DNA of 64,000 bases from Gardnerella leopoldii (lineage in GTDB: Bacteria; Actinomycetota; Actinomycetes; Actinomycetales; Bifidobacteriaceae): assembly GCF_003293675.1 (NCBI RefSeq), contig NZ_CP029984.1:1499446-1563445 (forward strand), written 5' to 3'. A model generated the notes under the pieces. The model had not been told where the DNA came from. It did no database searches and was given only the letters and a program-made list of their open reading frames with translations. Positions 54,771 through 63,606 of the stretch are shown in pieces; position 1 is the stretch's first letter; every line of letters starts with the position of its first letter. Position numbers and translations under genes: made by a program.

Positions 54771-55268
54771 ATGTATAACAAAGACTTGAATAAAGCTAAT
54801 AAAGCGAATAAAGGTTTTATGTGTAAAGCATTACCGGTGGTGCGTTATATATTGTTAGCTTTGATTTACAACGGTGTGCTTTTGTTGGCTCTTGCATGGT
54901 ATCGTGGCACGCATAGCGCTGGGTATACGCTTGTTACGTTTTCTGCTTTGTGGTTTAGCGTTTTTATGCCGTTTGTAACTGGAATTGCTTTAATTGTTTT
55001 TGCTAGCGGATGGCGTCGCATTGTTGGTACTTTAGTTTGTGTGCTTCTTATAGCTGGATTTTTTGCTTTTCTTGCTTTGCAGGATCAAATTATTGCGTTT
55101 TTCAATGTTCCTGTTGTGAATCCTTGGTTTGATTTTACGTGCGGAGCATTGCTGAAGATTGCGACTTTGACTTTTGTTATTATGACTTTAGTATGCGTGT
55201 TTTTGGTTAAGAATAACGATAAATGCGTAAGTAGCGAAGTAAAAAAGGATGATTCTGCTAATGCCTAG
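54771..55268 (+). CDS. Small membrane protein of unknown function
   Basis: 165 aa from ATG 54771 behind GGGAG at 9 nt; the reading to 54699 has no ribosome site. Basic, Asn/Lys-rich N-terminus, then four membrane helices, then a charged tail. I do not recognise a family. Its last codons overlap the mtnN start by 8 bp, so it is cotranscribed and probably translationally coupled with it. Confidence 0.72.
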   Translation: MYNKDLNKANKANKGFMCKALPVVRYILLALIYNGVLLLALAWYRGTHSAGYTLVTFSALWFSVFMPFVTGIALIVFASGWRRIVGTLVCVLLIAGFFAFLALQDQIIAFFNVPVVNPWFDFTCGALLKIATLTFVIMTLVCVFLVKNNDKCVSSEVKKDDSANA

Positions 55269-55971
55269 TACTGAGAAAATTACGAAAGTCGCTGTTGTCG
55301 GTGCTTTAGAGGAAGAAGTTGCACATATTGCTAGCGCGCTTGAAAACGTGACTCACGATAAGTCTGCAAGTCTTGATGTATCTTGCGGCACTCTTGACTC
55401 GGCGAATGGCAGTAAAATCGAAGTTGCAGCTACGGTTGGCGGAATGGGCTTAGTAAATGCTGCTGCAACTGTGCAGTATCTTATTGACACATACAATCCT
55501 CAAGCTGTAATTTTTTCTGGAATTGCAGGAAATCTTAATAAAAATTTGCATACGAACGATGTTGTTCTTGGAAAGACTGTAAAATATCTCGATACTGATA
55601 TGCGTCTAATCGGTCAGTGGAAGCCGTTTGCAAGCGAATTTCATTCGGATGATTACTTGCTTAAAGTAGCTAGCAATGTATTAACTGACATGAAAATCAC
55701 GCATATTGCTGGAACGATTGCGTCCGGCGGATATTTTGTTGATTCGCAAGAAAAAGTTGCGGAAGTAATTGCAGCTACTAAAGCAGATGCAGTTGAAATG
55801 GAAGGTGCTGCTGTCTTGCATGTTGCTGCTCGTAATGACGTTCCTGCGCTTATTGTGCGCGCAATGAGTGATAATGCAGACACTGAATACGAAACTTTCC
55901 GCGCTTTCGATATTTCCGAATACGCGGACACTGCTGCAAAAATTACTGTAAATATAATTCGCAATTTGTGA
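55261..55971 (+). CDS. mtnN: 5'-methylthioadenosine/S-adenosylhomocysteine nucleosidase
   Basis: 236 aa from ATG 55261, with AAAGGA upstream inside the preceding gene. Cleaves MTA and SAH to adenine and thioribose products, recycling methylation by-products. Family motifs: VGALEEEVAHI (catalytic Glu near residue 15), VGGMGLVNAA, FSGIAGNLN, the VEMEGAAVLHVA nucleoside site and the catalytic Asp in MSDNAD. Full length. Confidence 0.93.
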   Translation: MPSTEKITKVAVVGALEEEVAHIASALENVTHDKSASLDVSCGTLDSANGSKIEVAATVGGMGLVNAAATVQYLIDTYNPQAVIFSGIAGNLNKNLHTNDVVLGKTVKYLDTDMRLIGQWKPFASEFHSDDYLLKVASNVLTDMKITHIAGTIASGGYFVDSQEKVAEVIAATKADAVEMEGAAVLHVAARNDVPALIVRAMSDNADTEYETFRAFDISEYADTAAKITVNIIRNL

Positions 55972-56222
55972 CATTTCGACACGCCGATGTAGTCGCCGAC
56001 CTTCATTTTGCTTAGGTCGCGTCAAATATAACGCCAAATACCGCCGTTTTTGATACCCACTTTATTTTTGCCGGTGAGGTTTTACCCACCTGTTTACGAT
56101 GGTTGCGTTAATAAAAAAAGATAGGGATTAATTAAGAAAATGCGCCCAATTCGCAATACGGCTATAGGAACGCGAAAATGTGGTGGGGCGCAAGGCAATT
56201 CTTCGCGAAAGGAAAGAAGAAT

Positions 56223-57404
56223 ATGCGTAACGATATGAATAAGTCAAATATGAATAAATTTAATATGAATAAAAGCGCACTTAAGTTCCGTAGTATTGCT
56301 GCTGCGGCGCTCACTTTCGGCTTGTGCGCAACTTGCGCTGCTTGCGGCGACAATAGTCCAGCGGGCAGCAACAACGCAACCGGAGCGCAGAATGCAAAAA
56401 TTTCCGGCAATTTCCAAGGCTCGGGTGCTTCTTCCCAGCAGGTTGCAATGGAAGCGTGGATTGCAGGATTCCAATCTAAAAATCCGGGTGCAAAAATTGC
56501 CTACAATCCAACCGGTTCTGGTGCTGGTGTTACCACTTTTATGACAGGAGCCACGGCTTGGGCTGGTTCAGACAAAGCGTTGAGTAACGACGAAGTTGAA
56601 AAGTCTAAGTCGGTTTGTGCTCATGGAACTACGGCTTTCGACGTGCCTGTGTATGTTTCACCAATTGCGATTATTTTCAACCTTAAAGGTGTTTCTGATG
56701 CTGGCAAGCATATTAATTTGGACGCTTCGACGATTGCTAAAATTTTCGACGGAAAAATTACGCGCTGGAATGATGACGATATCAAGAAGCAGAATCCTAA
56801 GCTAAAGCTTCCAGACACCCCGATTACTGTTGTTCACCGCTCCGATAAGTCTGGCACAACGCAGAATTTCTTAAGCTATGTGAAGGATGCGGCTCCAGAC
56901 GATTGGTCGCACGATCTTAGCGAAAACTGGCCAAATAGCGTCGGTCAAGGCGCAAAGGGAACTTCGGGCGTTGTATCTACTATTCGCATGGCGAATGGTG
57001 CGATTGGTTACGCTGATTTTTCACAGGTCGGTAAGCTCGGCACTGTTGCAGTGAAAGTGGGGGATACTTACAATGAGATTTCTCCGGAAGCTGCTTCTAA
57101 AACTTTAGCTGATTCTGAAATTGACGCAGACGCTTCTGCAAAATATCCTAATCGCGTTGTTATGAAAATTAATCACAATACGCAATCTAAGGGCGCTTAT
57201 CCAATTGTGTTAGTTTCTTACGATATTGCTTGCCCGGTTTATAAAGATGCAGGAACTGCTCGATTTGTGAAGTCTTGGCTGAGCTACGTAACTAGCGCGG
57301 AAGGGCAGAATGCTGCTTCTGCTGCTGCTGGAACAGCTCCACTCCCACAAAATTTGGTAAGCAAAATTAACGCATCGATTAAGTCTGTTAAAACAAGAAA
57401 ATAA
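56223..57404 (+). CDS. pstS: Phosphate ABC transporter binding protein PstS
   Basis: 393 aa from ATG 56223, after AAAGGAAAGAAGAAT; a reading from 56178 would contain the ribosome site. High-affinity phosphate capture at the membrane. Signal peptide ending in an atypical lipobox (TCAAC, Cys about residue 40). PstS motifs: GSGASSQQVAMEAWIAGF, YNPTGSGAGVTTFMTG, AWAGSDKALSNDE, TVVHRSDKSGTTQNFLSYV. The N-terminus contains three near-identical MNK units (DMNKS, NMNKF, NMNKS), each with a possible start Met. First gene of pstSCAB. PhoU is not adjacent. Confidence 0.94.
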   Translation: MRNDMNKSNMNKFNMNKSALKFRSIAAAALTFGLCATCAACGDNSPAGSNNATGAQNAKISGNFQGSGASSQQVAMEAWIAGFQSKNPGAKIAYNPTGSGAGVTTFMTGATAWAGSDKALSNDEVEKSKSVCAHGTTAFDVPVYVSPIAIIFNLKGVSDAGKHINLDASTIAKIFDGKITRWNDDDIKKQNPKLKLPDTPITVVHRSDKSGTTQNFLSYVKDAAPDDWSHDLSENWPNSVGQGAKGTSGVVSTIRMANGAIGYADFSQVGKLGTVAVKVGDTYNEISPEAASKTLADSEIDADASAKYPNRVVMKINHNTQSKGAYPIVLVSYDIACPVYKDAGTARFVKSWLSYVTSAEGQNAASAAAGTAPLPQNLVSKINASIKSVKTRK

Positions 57405-57453
57405 AAACTTTACAAACTGATATTATGAACGTATCGGTTATAAAGGAGAATGA

Positions 57454-58458
57454 TTGAGTTCTACGAAAAATGCGAAAGCAGTCGCGAATAGTGCAAACGA
57501 AACTGCTAAAATTTCTGAGAGCAATAGAAAAAATTATGTTGGCACTCATCTTGCAGACCGTCTTTTTAAAGGCGTGGCTGCAGGCTGCGGCATGCTAATT
57601 TTGCTTGTTCTTACGGCAGTTGCAGTATTTCTGCTGTTTTGTGCTTTGCCTTTAATAAGTGGAAATCACGATCAAGTAAGTCATGTGTTTGCTGATTTTA
57701 CTGGTGGTAAGGCACATGATTTTATAAGCTATGTGTCTCCGCTTATTTTTGGCACAGTGCTTATGTCTGCGCTCGCGCTGCTGTTCGCATTTTTTGTGGC
57801 AATTGGTATTGCTCTATTTATTTCTTATTATGCACCTAAAAAAATTGTTCCGCTTTTCAGTGGAGTAATTGATTTGCTTGCGGCAATTCCATCCGTAATC
57901 TATGGTTTGTGGGGCGGATTGGTTTTGGTTCCAGCTATGTATCCTTTCTGGGATTGGGTTTCTAAACTTTTTGGCTGGATTCCGTTATTTTCTGGTCCGG
58001 CGGCTAATCCTTCTCGTTCTGCTGCTACAGTTGCATTAGTTTTGGCTGTGATGATTTTGCCGATTATTACTTCTATGGCTCGCGATATTTTCCAGCAGGC
58101 TCCGCGTTTGCAGCAAGAAGGTGCGCTTGCGCTTGGCGCTACAAAGTGGGAGATGATTAGATTAGCGGTTCTGCCGTTTGCAAAGTCTGGTATTGTGTCG
58201 GCTTCTATGCTTGGGCTGGGTCGTGCTTTAGGCGAAACGATGGCAGTTTTGATGATTTTGTCTCCTGGATTTACTTTTGGTATCAATATTTTCAAGGCTT
58301 CTCAAAATCAAACTATCGCAGCAAATATTGCAGCGCAGTATCCGGAAGCAAACGGACTTGGCGTAAGTGCGCTTATTGCAACCGGCTTAGTTTTGTTTGT
58401 TATTTCTTTTGCAGTCAACTTTATTGCTCGCAAAATCACAGGAAAGGCGGGCGCATAA
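57454..58458 (+). CDS. pstC: Phosphate ABC transporter permease PstC
   Basis: 334 aa from TTG 57454, AAAGGAGA a few bases upstream; no ATG in this frame fits. Six membrane helices after a 35-residue polar head. The EAA-like loop is QEGALALGATKWEMIRLAVLPFA, with DLLAAIPSVIYGLWGG and SMLGLGRALGETMAVLMI as PstC signatures. Forms the channel with PstA. The weak TTG start may keep its level below that of PstS. Confidence 0.94.
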   Translation: MSSTKNAKAVANSANETAKISESNRKNYVGTHLADRLFKGVAAGCGMLILLVLTAVAVFLLFCALPLISGNHDQVSHVFADFTGGKAHDFISYVSPLIFGTVLMSALALLFAFFVAIGIALFISYYAPKKIVPLFSGVIDLLAAIPSVIYGLWGGLVLVPAMYPFWDWVSKLFGWIPLFSGPAANPSRSAATVALVLAVMILPIITSMARDIFQQAPRLQQEGALALGATKWEMIRLAVLPFAKSGIVSASMLGLGRALGETMAVLMILSPGFTFGINIFKASQNQTIAANIAAQYPEANGLGVSALIATGLVLFVISFAVNFIARKITGKAGA

Positions 58459-59511
58459 ATGGGGAATCAAATTAATAATATTGAAGTGCTTAGCGAGAAT
58501 ACTTTTGCCGAAAAGTCTGTCGAAAGTTCTGCTGAGAATTCCGCAGAAAATTCCGCAGCTCCGGTTATTGACTTCAACAAATTCCGCCCAACTCGTTCAC
58601 ACATAGCTGCGCGCAAACGTAAAGACATGCTTATGCGCGTGCTGATTTTCTTATCTTTTGTTGTGGCACTTATTCCGCTTATTTCTTTGCTTTTAACAAC
58701 CATTATTAATGGTATTAAGCGCTTGAATTTTGATTTTCTCACTCATAACATGACTTACGTTGTGGGCGGAAATGCTACTGGAACTGGCGGTTATGGCGGA
58801 ATTTTGCACGCGATTATTGGAACTCTTGAAATAACGCTAGGAGCTATGGTTATTTCAATTCCGATTGGTTTAATGTGTGCTGTTTATTTGGTTGAGTATT
58901 CTCGCGGAAACAAAATTTCGCGCATAATTAATCTGCTTGTTGACGTTATGAGTGGTATTCCGTCTATTGTTGCTGGCTTGTTTGCGTTTTCAATGTTTGC
59001 TTTTCTTGCTGGCCCAGGTACAATCAATGGTTTTGAAGGATCTGTGGCTCTTTCTCTTCTTATGATTCCAACAGTTGTGAAGTCTTCTCAAGAAATGCTA
59101 AAAATTGTGCCTAACGATTTGCGCGAGGCATCTCTTGCTTTGGGAGTTACTCAGCAGCGCACAATTACAAAAATCGTTTTGCGCACTGCTCTTCCGGGAA
59201 TTGTGTCTGGATGTATTCTTGCGGTTGCGCGCGTTATTGGTGAAACTGCGCCACTTCTTATGGCTTCAGGCTTTATTGCTTCAACGAATCTCAATTTATT
59301 TGACGGGCAAATGACGACTTTGCCGGTGTACGTTTACCAAGAATATTCCAAACTTTCTGCGAATTGCCCAGCTAATGCGCCGACTTCTTGCATAACGTCA
59401 ATTCCGATGGAGCGCTCGTGGGCTGCAGCTTTAATGCTTATTGTGTTGGTGTTGTTGCTAAATATTTTGGGGCGAATTGTAGCTCGAGTGTTTTCTGTAA
59501 AAGCGAGATAA
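58459..59511 (+). CDS. pstA: Phosphate ABC transporter permease PstA
   Basis: 350 aa. ATG directly abuts the pstC stop (TAA-ATG). About 55 polar N-terminal residues, rich in Ser/Glu/Asn with a repeated SAEN unit, precede six membrane helices. Signatures: LLVDVMSGIPSIVAGLFAF and the EAA loop REASLALGVTQQRTITKIVLRTALPGI, ARVIGETAPLL. A Cys pair (about 303, 311; CPANAPTSC) lies in an outer loop. Confidence 0.94.
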   Translation: MGNQINNIEVLSENTFAEKSVESSAENSAENSAAPVIDFNKFRPTRSHIAARKRKDMLMRVLIFLSFVVALIPLISLLLTTIINGIKRLNFDFLTHNMTYVVGGNATGTGGYGGILHAIIGTLEITLGAMVISIPIGLMCAVYLVEYSRGNKISRIINLLVDVMSGIPSIVAGLFAFSMFAFLAGPGTINGFEGSVALSLLMIPTVVKSSQEMLKIVPNDLREASLALGVTQQRTITKIVLRTALPGIVSGCILAVARVIGETAPLLMASGFIASTNLNLFDGQMTTLPVYVYQEYSKLSANCPANAPTSCITSIPMERSWAAALMLIVLVLLLNILGRIVARVFSVKAR

Positions 59512-59588
59512 AGCGAAATAAAGTAAAGCAAAGCGAAGCGAAATAAAGCAAAGCAAAACGAATTAAATTTTTAGAAAGTGAGCATAAA
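59512..59588 (+). repeat. Purine-rich low-complexity spacer between pstA and pstB
   Basis: The 60 nt after pstA repeat the words AAAGCGAAATAAAG and AAAGCAAAGCG irregularly. The nrdI-nrdE gap (3896-3970, minus strand) has the same style (ACGAAATAAACGAAATAAG). GAAAGTGAG before ATG 59589 contains the pstB ribosome site. Confidence 0.55.
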
Positions 59589-60368
59589 ATGGGTCAGCGA
59601 ATTGATGTGAAGCATCTGAATATTTATTATGGCGATTTTCTTGCTGTAGAAGATGTGAATATTAATATTGAGCCAAATAAAGTGACGGCTTTTATCGGAC
59701 CTTCCGGATGTGGAAAATCAACAGTTTTGCGCACCTTAGACCGCATGCACGAAATCACTCCGGGCGCGCGAGTAGAAGGACAGGTGCTCCTTGAAGGCCG
59801 CGATTTATATGGCAAAGATGTGGATCCTGTGGCTGTCCGCCGCGATGTTGGCATGGTTTTCCAGCGCCCAAATCCTTTCCCAACAATGTCTATTCGCGAA
59901 AACGTGCTTGCTGGAGTTCGTTTGAATAATCGTAAAATTGCTAAGAGTGATGCTGACGATTTAGTTGAGTGGGCTTTGCGAGGCGCGAACTTGTGGAATG
60001 AAGTTAAGGATCGCTTAGATAAGCCGGGTATTGGTCTTTCTGGCGGTCAGCAGCAGCGACTTTGCATTGCTAGGGCTGTGGCTGTGCATCCGCAAGTTTT
60101 ACTTATGGATGAGCCTTGCTCAGCTCTTGACCCTATTTCTACGTTGGCTGTAGAAGATTTGATTAATGAGCTTAAAAACGATTACACGATTGTGATCGTG
60201 ACGCATAATATGCAACAGGCTGCGCGTGTTGCAGACTACACTGCATTCTTTAATTTGAAGGCTGTCGGTAAGCCTGGTCATCTGGAATACTTTGCAGACA
60301 CGACTACTATGTTCAACAATCCGCGCAACGCTGAAGCTGAGCGTTATATTTCCGGTCGTTTTGGCTGA
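59589..60368 (+). CDS. pstB: Phosphate ABC transporter ATPase PstB
   Basis: 259 aa, usual length. Walker [10 protein letters not shown] (about 37-45), signature [14 protein letters not shown], Walker [14 protein letters not shown] and the switch His in [19 protein letters not shown]. Powers phosphate uptake through PstCA. Last gene of pstSCAB; no clear terminator follows. Confidence 0.97.
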   Translation: MGQRIDVKHLNIYYGDFLAVEDVNINIEPNKVTAFIGPSGCGKSTVLRTLDRMHEITPGARVEGQVLLEGRDLYGKDVDPVAVRRDVGMVFQRPNPFPTMSIRENVLAGVRLNNRKIAKSDADDLVEWALRGANLWNEVKDRLDKPGIGLSGGQQQRLCIARAVAVHPQVLLMDEPCSALDPISTLAVEDLINELKNDYTIVIVTHNMQQAARVADYTAFFNLKAVGKPGHLEYFADTTTMFNNPRNAEAERYISGRFG

Positions 60369-60498
60369 TTTGTTATATACTTTTTTGATTTCGGTGTATT
60401 TCCTTGGTCAGCACGTGCGCGTAAGGTCAGAGCTGTTCGGTTGTTCAAAGGTTTCGCAATTTTCATAATTTTATGTGAGATTTTGTGATGCCTTCGTT

Positions 60499-60537
60499 CA
60501 TTCGACGAGTCGCAGTAACCTCTGCGTGAATGCCCAA
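60499..60537 (+). other. Hairpin upstream of the purine permease gene
   Basis: CATTC...GAATG enclosing CGCAG-TAACCT-CTGCG (about 60503-60536) in the 250-bp region between pstB and the permease. It does not match the purine riboswitch consensus I know and has no T-run. Confidence 0.35.
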
Positions 60538-60621
60538 ATGTAATTGCGTACGCGATTGCTCAAGTGCTTTCGCCGCGCTTTTCTGGTCTTTTGCGCTTGT
60601 AAACCAAGGAACAGAGAGTTT

Positions 60622-62025
60622 ATGGAAAAGTTCTTCCATCTCAAAGAAAACGGCACGAATGTATCAACGGAGATCACTGCAGGTCTCACTACATTCTTCG
60701 CAATGTCGTACATTATCATCGTAAATCCAAATGTATTAAAAGAAACTGGTATGCCATGGGGTGGCGTGTTCTTAGCAACAATTATTGCTGCTATTATTGG
60801 CACGCTTGTTATGGGCTTATTTGCCAACGTGCCTTATGCTCAGGCTGCTGGTATGGGCTTAAATGCATTCTTTACGTTCACAGTCGTAAAAGGCTTAGGC
60901 TTTAGTTGGCAGCATGCAATGTGCATGGTGTTCTTATGCGGTTTAATTAACATTATTATTACCGTTACTAAAATTCGTAAAATGATTATTCGTGCCATCC
61001 CGACTTCGTTACAACACGCAATCGGCGGTGGCATTGGTTTATTTGTGGCTTATGTTGGCATGGTGAACGTTGATTTGATTAAGTTCACTCCAAAGGATGA
61101 CAAAGCTGCAAAAGTTGCGTCTCATTTTGGTGCAGCTCCTGCAATTCCAGGTCTTGCTGTTTTAAAGAACCCAGTATTGTGGTTGTTCCTCATTGGATTG
61201 CTTTTGGCAATCGTGCTTACTGTGTTGAATGTTCGTGGATCTTTGCTTATTTCCATTGTTGTTACTGCATTAATCGGTATTCCAATGGGACTTACAACCA
61301 TGAGCAATTCTGTTTCAGTTTCAGAAGCTTTTAATAATTTGCCAACTACTTTCTGCGCAATATTTAGTGACAAAGGCTTCTCAACGCTGTTTGCAGACCC
61401 TTCGCGTGTTCCGCTTGTTTTGATAACGATTTTTGCATTCTCAATGTCTGATACTTTCGACACCTTGGGTACCTTCATTGGCACTGGTCGTCGTACAGGT
61501 ATCTTCTCTGAGGCTGACGAAAAAGCTCTTGAAAACGGCTCCGGTTTTAGTTCCAAGATGGATCGCGCTTTGTTCGCTGATTCCATCGCAACTTCTGTTG
61601 GTGCAATTTTCGGTACTTCTAATACCACTACTTATGTAGAGTCTGCTGCAGGTATTGGTGCTGGTGGTCGTACCGGTTTGACTTCCGTAGTTGTGTCTAT
61701 TTGCTTCGCGCTTTCTATAGTGCTTGCTCCTGTAGTTTCCGCTGTTCCTGCTGCTGCAACTGCCGGTGTGCTTGTGGTTGTTGGTTGCATGATGGCAAGC
61801 TCTTTGAAGGAAATTGCTTGGGATGATATTTCTGAGGCAATTCCTGCATTTTTCGCTGCAGTGTTCATGGCATTCTCTTACAACATTTCTTATGGTATCG
61901 CCGCCGGCTTTATCATGTACTGCTTGGTGATGACTTGCAAGAAGCGTGCTAAAGAAGTTCATCCAATGCTTTGGATTGTTTCTTTGCTGTTCTTACTTGA
62001 TTTTGTTGCTAATGCTGTGCTGTAA
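60622..62025 (+). CDS. NCS2 purine permease (AzgA/PbuG-like)
   Basis: 467 aa from ATG 60622 (AAGGAACAGAG upstream); the reading to 60544 is rejected. Uptake of hypoxanthine, guanine or adenine by proton symport. Family motifs: EITAGLTTFFAMSYIIIVNP, AAGMGLNAFFTFTVVKGLGFSW, GGGIGLFVAYVGMVN, SDTFDTLGTFIGTGRR and TSNTTTYVESAAGIGAGGRTGLTSVV, with about 12-14 membrane helices. Single gene, between pst and the ribosomal protein operon, with its own terminator. Confidence 0.92.
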   Translation: MEKFFHLKENGTNVSTEITAGLTTFFAMSYIIIVNPNVLKETGMPWGGVFLATIIAAIIGTLVMGLFANVPYAQAAGMGLNAFFTFTVVKGLGFSWQHAMCMVFLCGLINIIITVTKIRKMIIRAIPTSLQHAIGGGIGLFVAYVGMVNVDLIKFTPKDDKAAKVASHFGAAPAIPGLAVLKNPVLWLFLIGLLLAIVLTVLNVRGSLLISIVVTALIGIPMGLTTMSNSVSVSEAFNNLPTTFCAIFSDKGFSTLFADPSRVPLVLITIFAFSMSDTFDTLGTFIGTGRRTGIFSEADEKALENGSGFSSKMDRALFADSIATSVGAIFGTSNTTTYVESAAGIGAGGRTGLTSVVVSICFALSIVLAPVVSAVPAAATAGVLVVVGCMMASSLKEIAWDDISEAIPAFFAAVFMAFSYNISYGIAAGFIMYCLVMTCKKRAKEVHPMLWIVSLLFLLDFVANAVL

Positions 62026-62105
62026 ATGTGCATTTAATGTAAGGGTGCATTTTACAAGTAGTGAACTTGTGAAACAAAAAATATAAAAGTAAAAATTAAA
62101 AAATT

Positions 62106-62140
62106 AGAGGGTATGTAAATTACATGCCCTCTTTTTTATT
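62106..62140 (+). terminator. Intrinsic terminator after the purine permease gene
   Basis: AGAGGGTATGTAA pairs with TTACATGCCCTCT (one G-U), then six T. Confidence 0.88.
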
Positions 62141-62300
62141 TCTATAATATTTCTCTTGACATTGTCCTAACAGCGTATTAAAATTACCCAACGTAAACCA
62201 CAGACCGTTGGTGGGATCGCGAGATTCCTGAAATTGATGCGTCATGCCAGCACAGGTTGAGCGAGGATTTATAGCGGATCTCGTTATGAGTCGAAAATTT

Positions 62301-62316
62301 AGCACGCTTTAGTGCT
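62301..62316 (+). other. Small hairpin in the L10 leader
   Basis: AGCAC-GCTTTA-GTGCT directly before the attenuator stem. Confidence 0.5.
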
Positions 62317-62325
62317 TCTTATGTT

Positions 62326-62352
62326 GCTCTGCCAGTGCGCAGGGCTTTTTTT
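62326..62352 (+). terminator. Attenuator inside the L10 leader
   Basis: GCTCTGC, loop CAGTGC, GCAGGGC, then seven T, ending 64 nt before rplJ. A full intrinsic terminator in the leader implies that expression of rplJL depends on partial readthrough or antitermination. Confidence 0.8.
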
Positions 62353-62416
62353 ATTGCCCTGTTTAATTAAGCTTGATGCGTTTCTTTCACCTACGGCCAA
62401 TTTAGGAAGGAACGCC

Positions 62417-62938
62417 ATGAAGAGGCCCGAAAAGGAAGCGGTAGTTGCCGAGCTTACGGAACTTTTCCGTAATGCAGACGCTATCTACCTCACCGAGTAC
62501 CGCGGGCTTACCGTTCCGCAGATTTCTACTCTGCGCGAAAAGCTAGGCCGCGATACTTCCTACTCTGTGGCTAAGAACACGCTTGCTCGTATTGCTGCTA
62601 AGGAAGCGGGCATTGAAGGTCTCGACGAGCTTCTCGCCGGCCCAACTGCAGTCACCTTCGTTAAGGGTGATTTCATTGAGGCTGCTAAGACCTTGCGTGA
62701 TTTTGCCAAAGAGAATAAAGCCCTCGTCATTAAGGGCGGTTTCGCAGATGGAACCGTTTACGATGCCGAAGGTGCAAAGCAGCTCGCCGACTTGAAGTCG
62801 CGCCCACAGTTGCTTTCCGAAATGGCCGGCGCGCTCAAGGGCACCATGTCCAAGGCCGCTTGCCTGTTCAACGCATTGCCAACCAAGGCAGTTCGTACAA
62901 TCGACGCTTTGCGCGAGAAGCAGGAAAAGGCCGCTTGA
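62417..62938 (+). CDS. rplJ: 50S ribosomal protein L10
   Basis: 173 aa from ATG 62417 after AGGAAGG. Base of the ribosomal stalk, binds 23S rRNA and L7/L12 dimers. Signatures: MKRPEKEAVVAELTELF, YRGLTVPQISTLREKL, YSVAKNTLARIAA and the C-terminal helix. Followed by rplL 97 bp downstream. Confidence 0.98.
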   Translation: MKRPEKEAVVAELTELFRNADAIYLTEYRGLTVPQISTLREKLGRDTSYSVAKNTLARIAAKEAGIEGLDELLAGPTAVTFVKGDFIEAAKTLRDFAKENKALVIKGGFADGTVYDAEGAKQLADLKSRPQLLSEMAGALKGTMSKAACLFNALPTKAVRTIDALREKQEKAA

Positions 62939-63035
62939 TTCCCTTGCAGCTTGCTGCATGAGACCAACCAAATATAAAAATGTTATGGTCGTAAGGCATA
63001 AAGTATGCCCGGCCAAGTAAGAAAGGAAGCCAATT

Positions 63036-63416
63036 ATGGCTAAGCTCACTAACGAAGAGCTTCTTGAAGCTTTCGGTGAAATGACCCTCGTTGAGCTCTC
63101 TGAGTTCGTCAAGGCATTCGAAGATAAGTTTGATGTCGAAGCTGCTGCTCCTGTAGCCGCTGTTGCTGCTGCTCCAGCTGCTGCTGGTGCTGCTGAGGAA
63201 GAGAAGGACGAGTTTGACGTCGTTCTCACCGCTGCTGGCGATAAGAAGATTGCAGTCATCAAGGCTGTGCGTGCTTTGACCAGCCTCGGCTTGGCTGAAG
63301 CTAAGGCTCTCGTGGACGGCGCTCCAAAGGCTGTTCTCGAGAAGGCTAAGAAGGAAGATGCTGAGAAGGCTAAGGCTGCCCTCGAAGAGGCTGGCGCTTC
63401 CGTTGAACTTAAGTAG
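63036..63416 (+). CDS. rplL: 50S ribosomal protein L7/L12
   Basis: 126 aa. N-terminal dimerisation domain ([25 protein letters not shown]), an Ala-rich hinge (residues about 35-52), and the factor-binding C-terminal domain ([39 protein letters not shown]). AGAAAGGAAG before ATG 63036. Confidence 0.98.
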   Translation: MAKLTNEELLEAFGEMTLVELSEFVKAFEDKFDVEAAAPVAAVAAAPAAAGAAEEEKDEFDVVLTAAGDKKIAVIKAVRALTSLGLAEAKALVDGAPKAVLEKAKKEDAEKAKAALEEAGASVELK

Positions 63417-63478
63417 TTCTAACTTTTTGTTGCTTTGCGCGTAACGCAGTTTTATGCGTGTGTGCATAGTGAAAATTA

Positions 63479-63508
63479 GGCGGTAGGATTATTCCTGCCG
63501 CCTTTTTT
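63479..63508 (+). terminator. Intrinsic terminator after rplL
   Basis: GGCGGTAGGA-TTA-TTCCTGCCGCC followed by six T. Confidence 0.93.
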
Positions 63509-63518
63509 GTTGCGTCCC

Positions 63519-63554
63519 AACCTTTTCTTTACTCGCGCGTAAAGTTTTTGCCGC
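63519..63554. repeat. Short palindromic repeat, copy B
   Basis: AACCTTTT-CTTTAC-TCGCGC-GTAAAG-TTTTTGCCGC. Inner arms CTTTAC/GTAAAG identical to copy A at 34912. Confidence 0.65.
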
Positions 63555-63569
63555 TATTTCGCACGCAAA

Positions 63570-63606
63570 CGACCTTTTATTTACACCGCTGTAAAGTTTT
63601 TGCCGC
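63570..63606. repeat. Short palindromic repeat, copy C
   Basis: CGACCTTTTA-TTTAC-ACCGCT-GTAAA-GTTTTTGCCGC; 51 bp after copy B with the same flanks. Confidence 0.65.

Larger units (their letters stand above)
62160..62416 (+). ncRNA. L10 leader of rplJL
   Basis: The 5' untranslated region of rplJ contains the conserved-looking L10-binding type segment ACCACAGACCGTTGGTGGGATC (about 62196-62218), several stems, and a terminal attenuator (62326-62352). In many bacteria ribosomal protein L10 (with L12) binds this leader and represses its own operon. Assigned by position and partial motif only. Confidence 0.55.

Noticed and set aside
56060..56110. Possible Pho box (TTTAC words 12 nt apart) upstream of pstS
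   Set aside because: The spacing is 12 rather than 11 nt and the match to known PhoP sites is weak; PhoP control is plausible but not shown.
60369..60621. Purine riboswitch upstream of the NCS2 permease
   Set aside because: The conserved loop and junction bases of the purine aptamer are not found.
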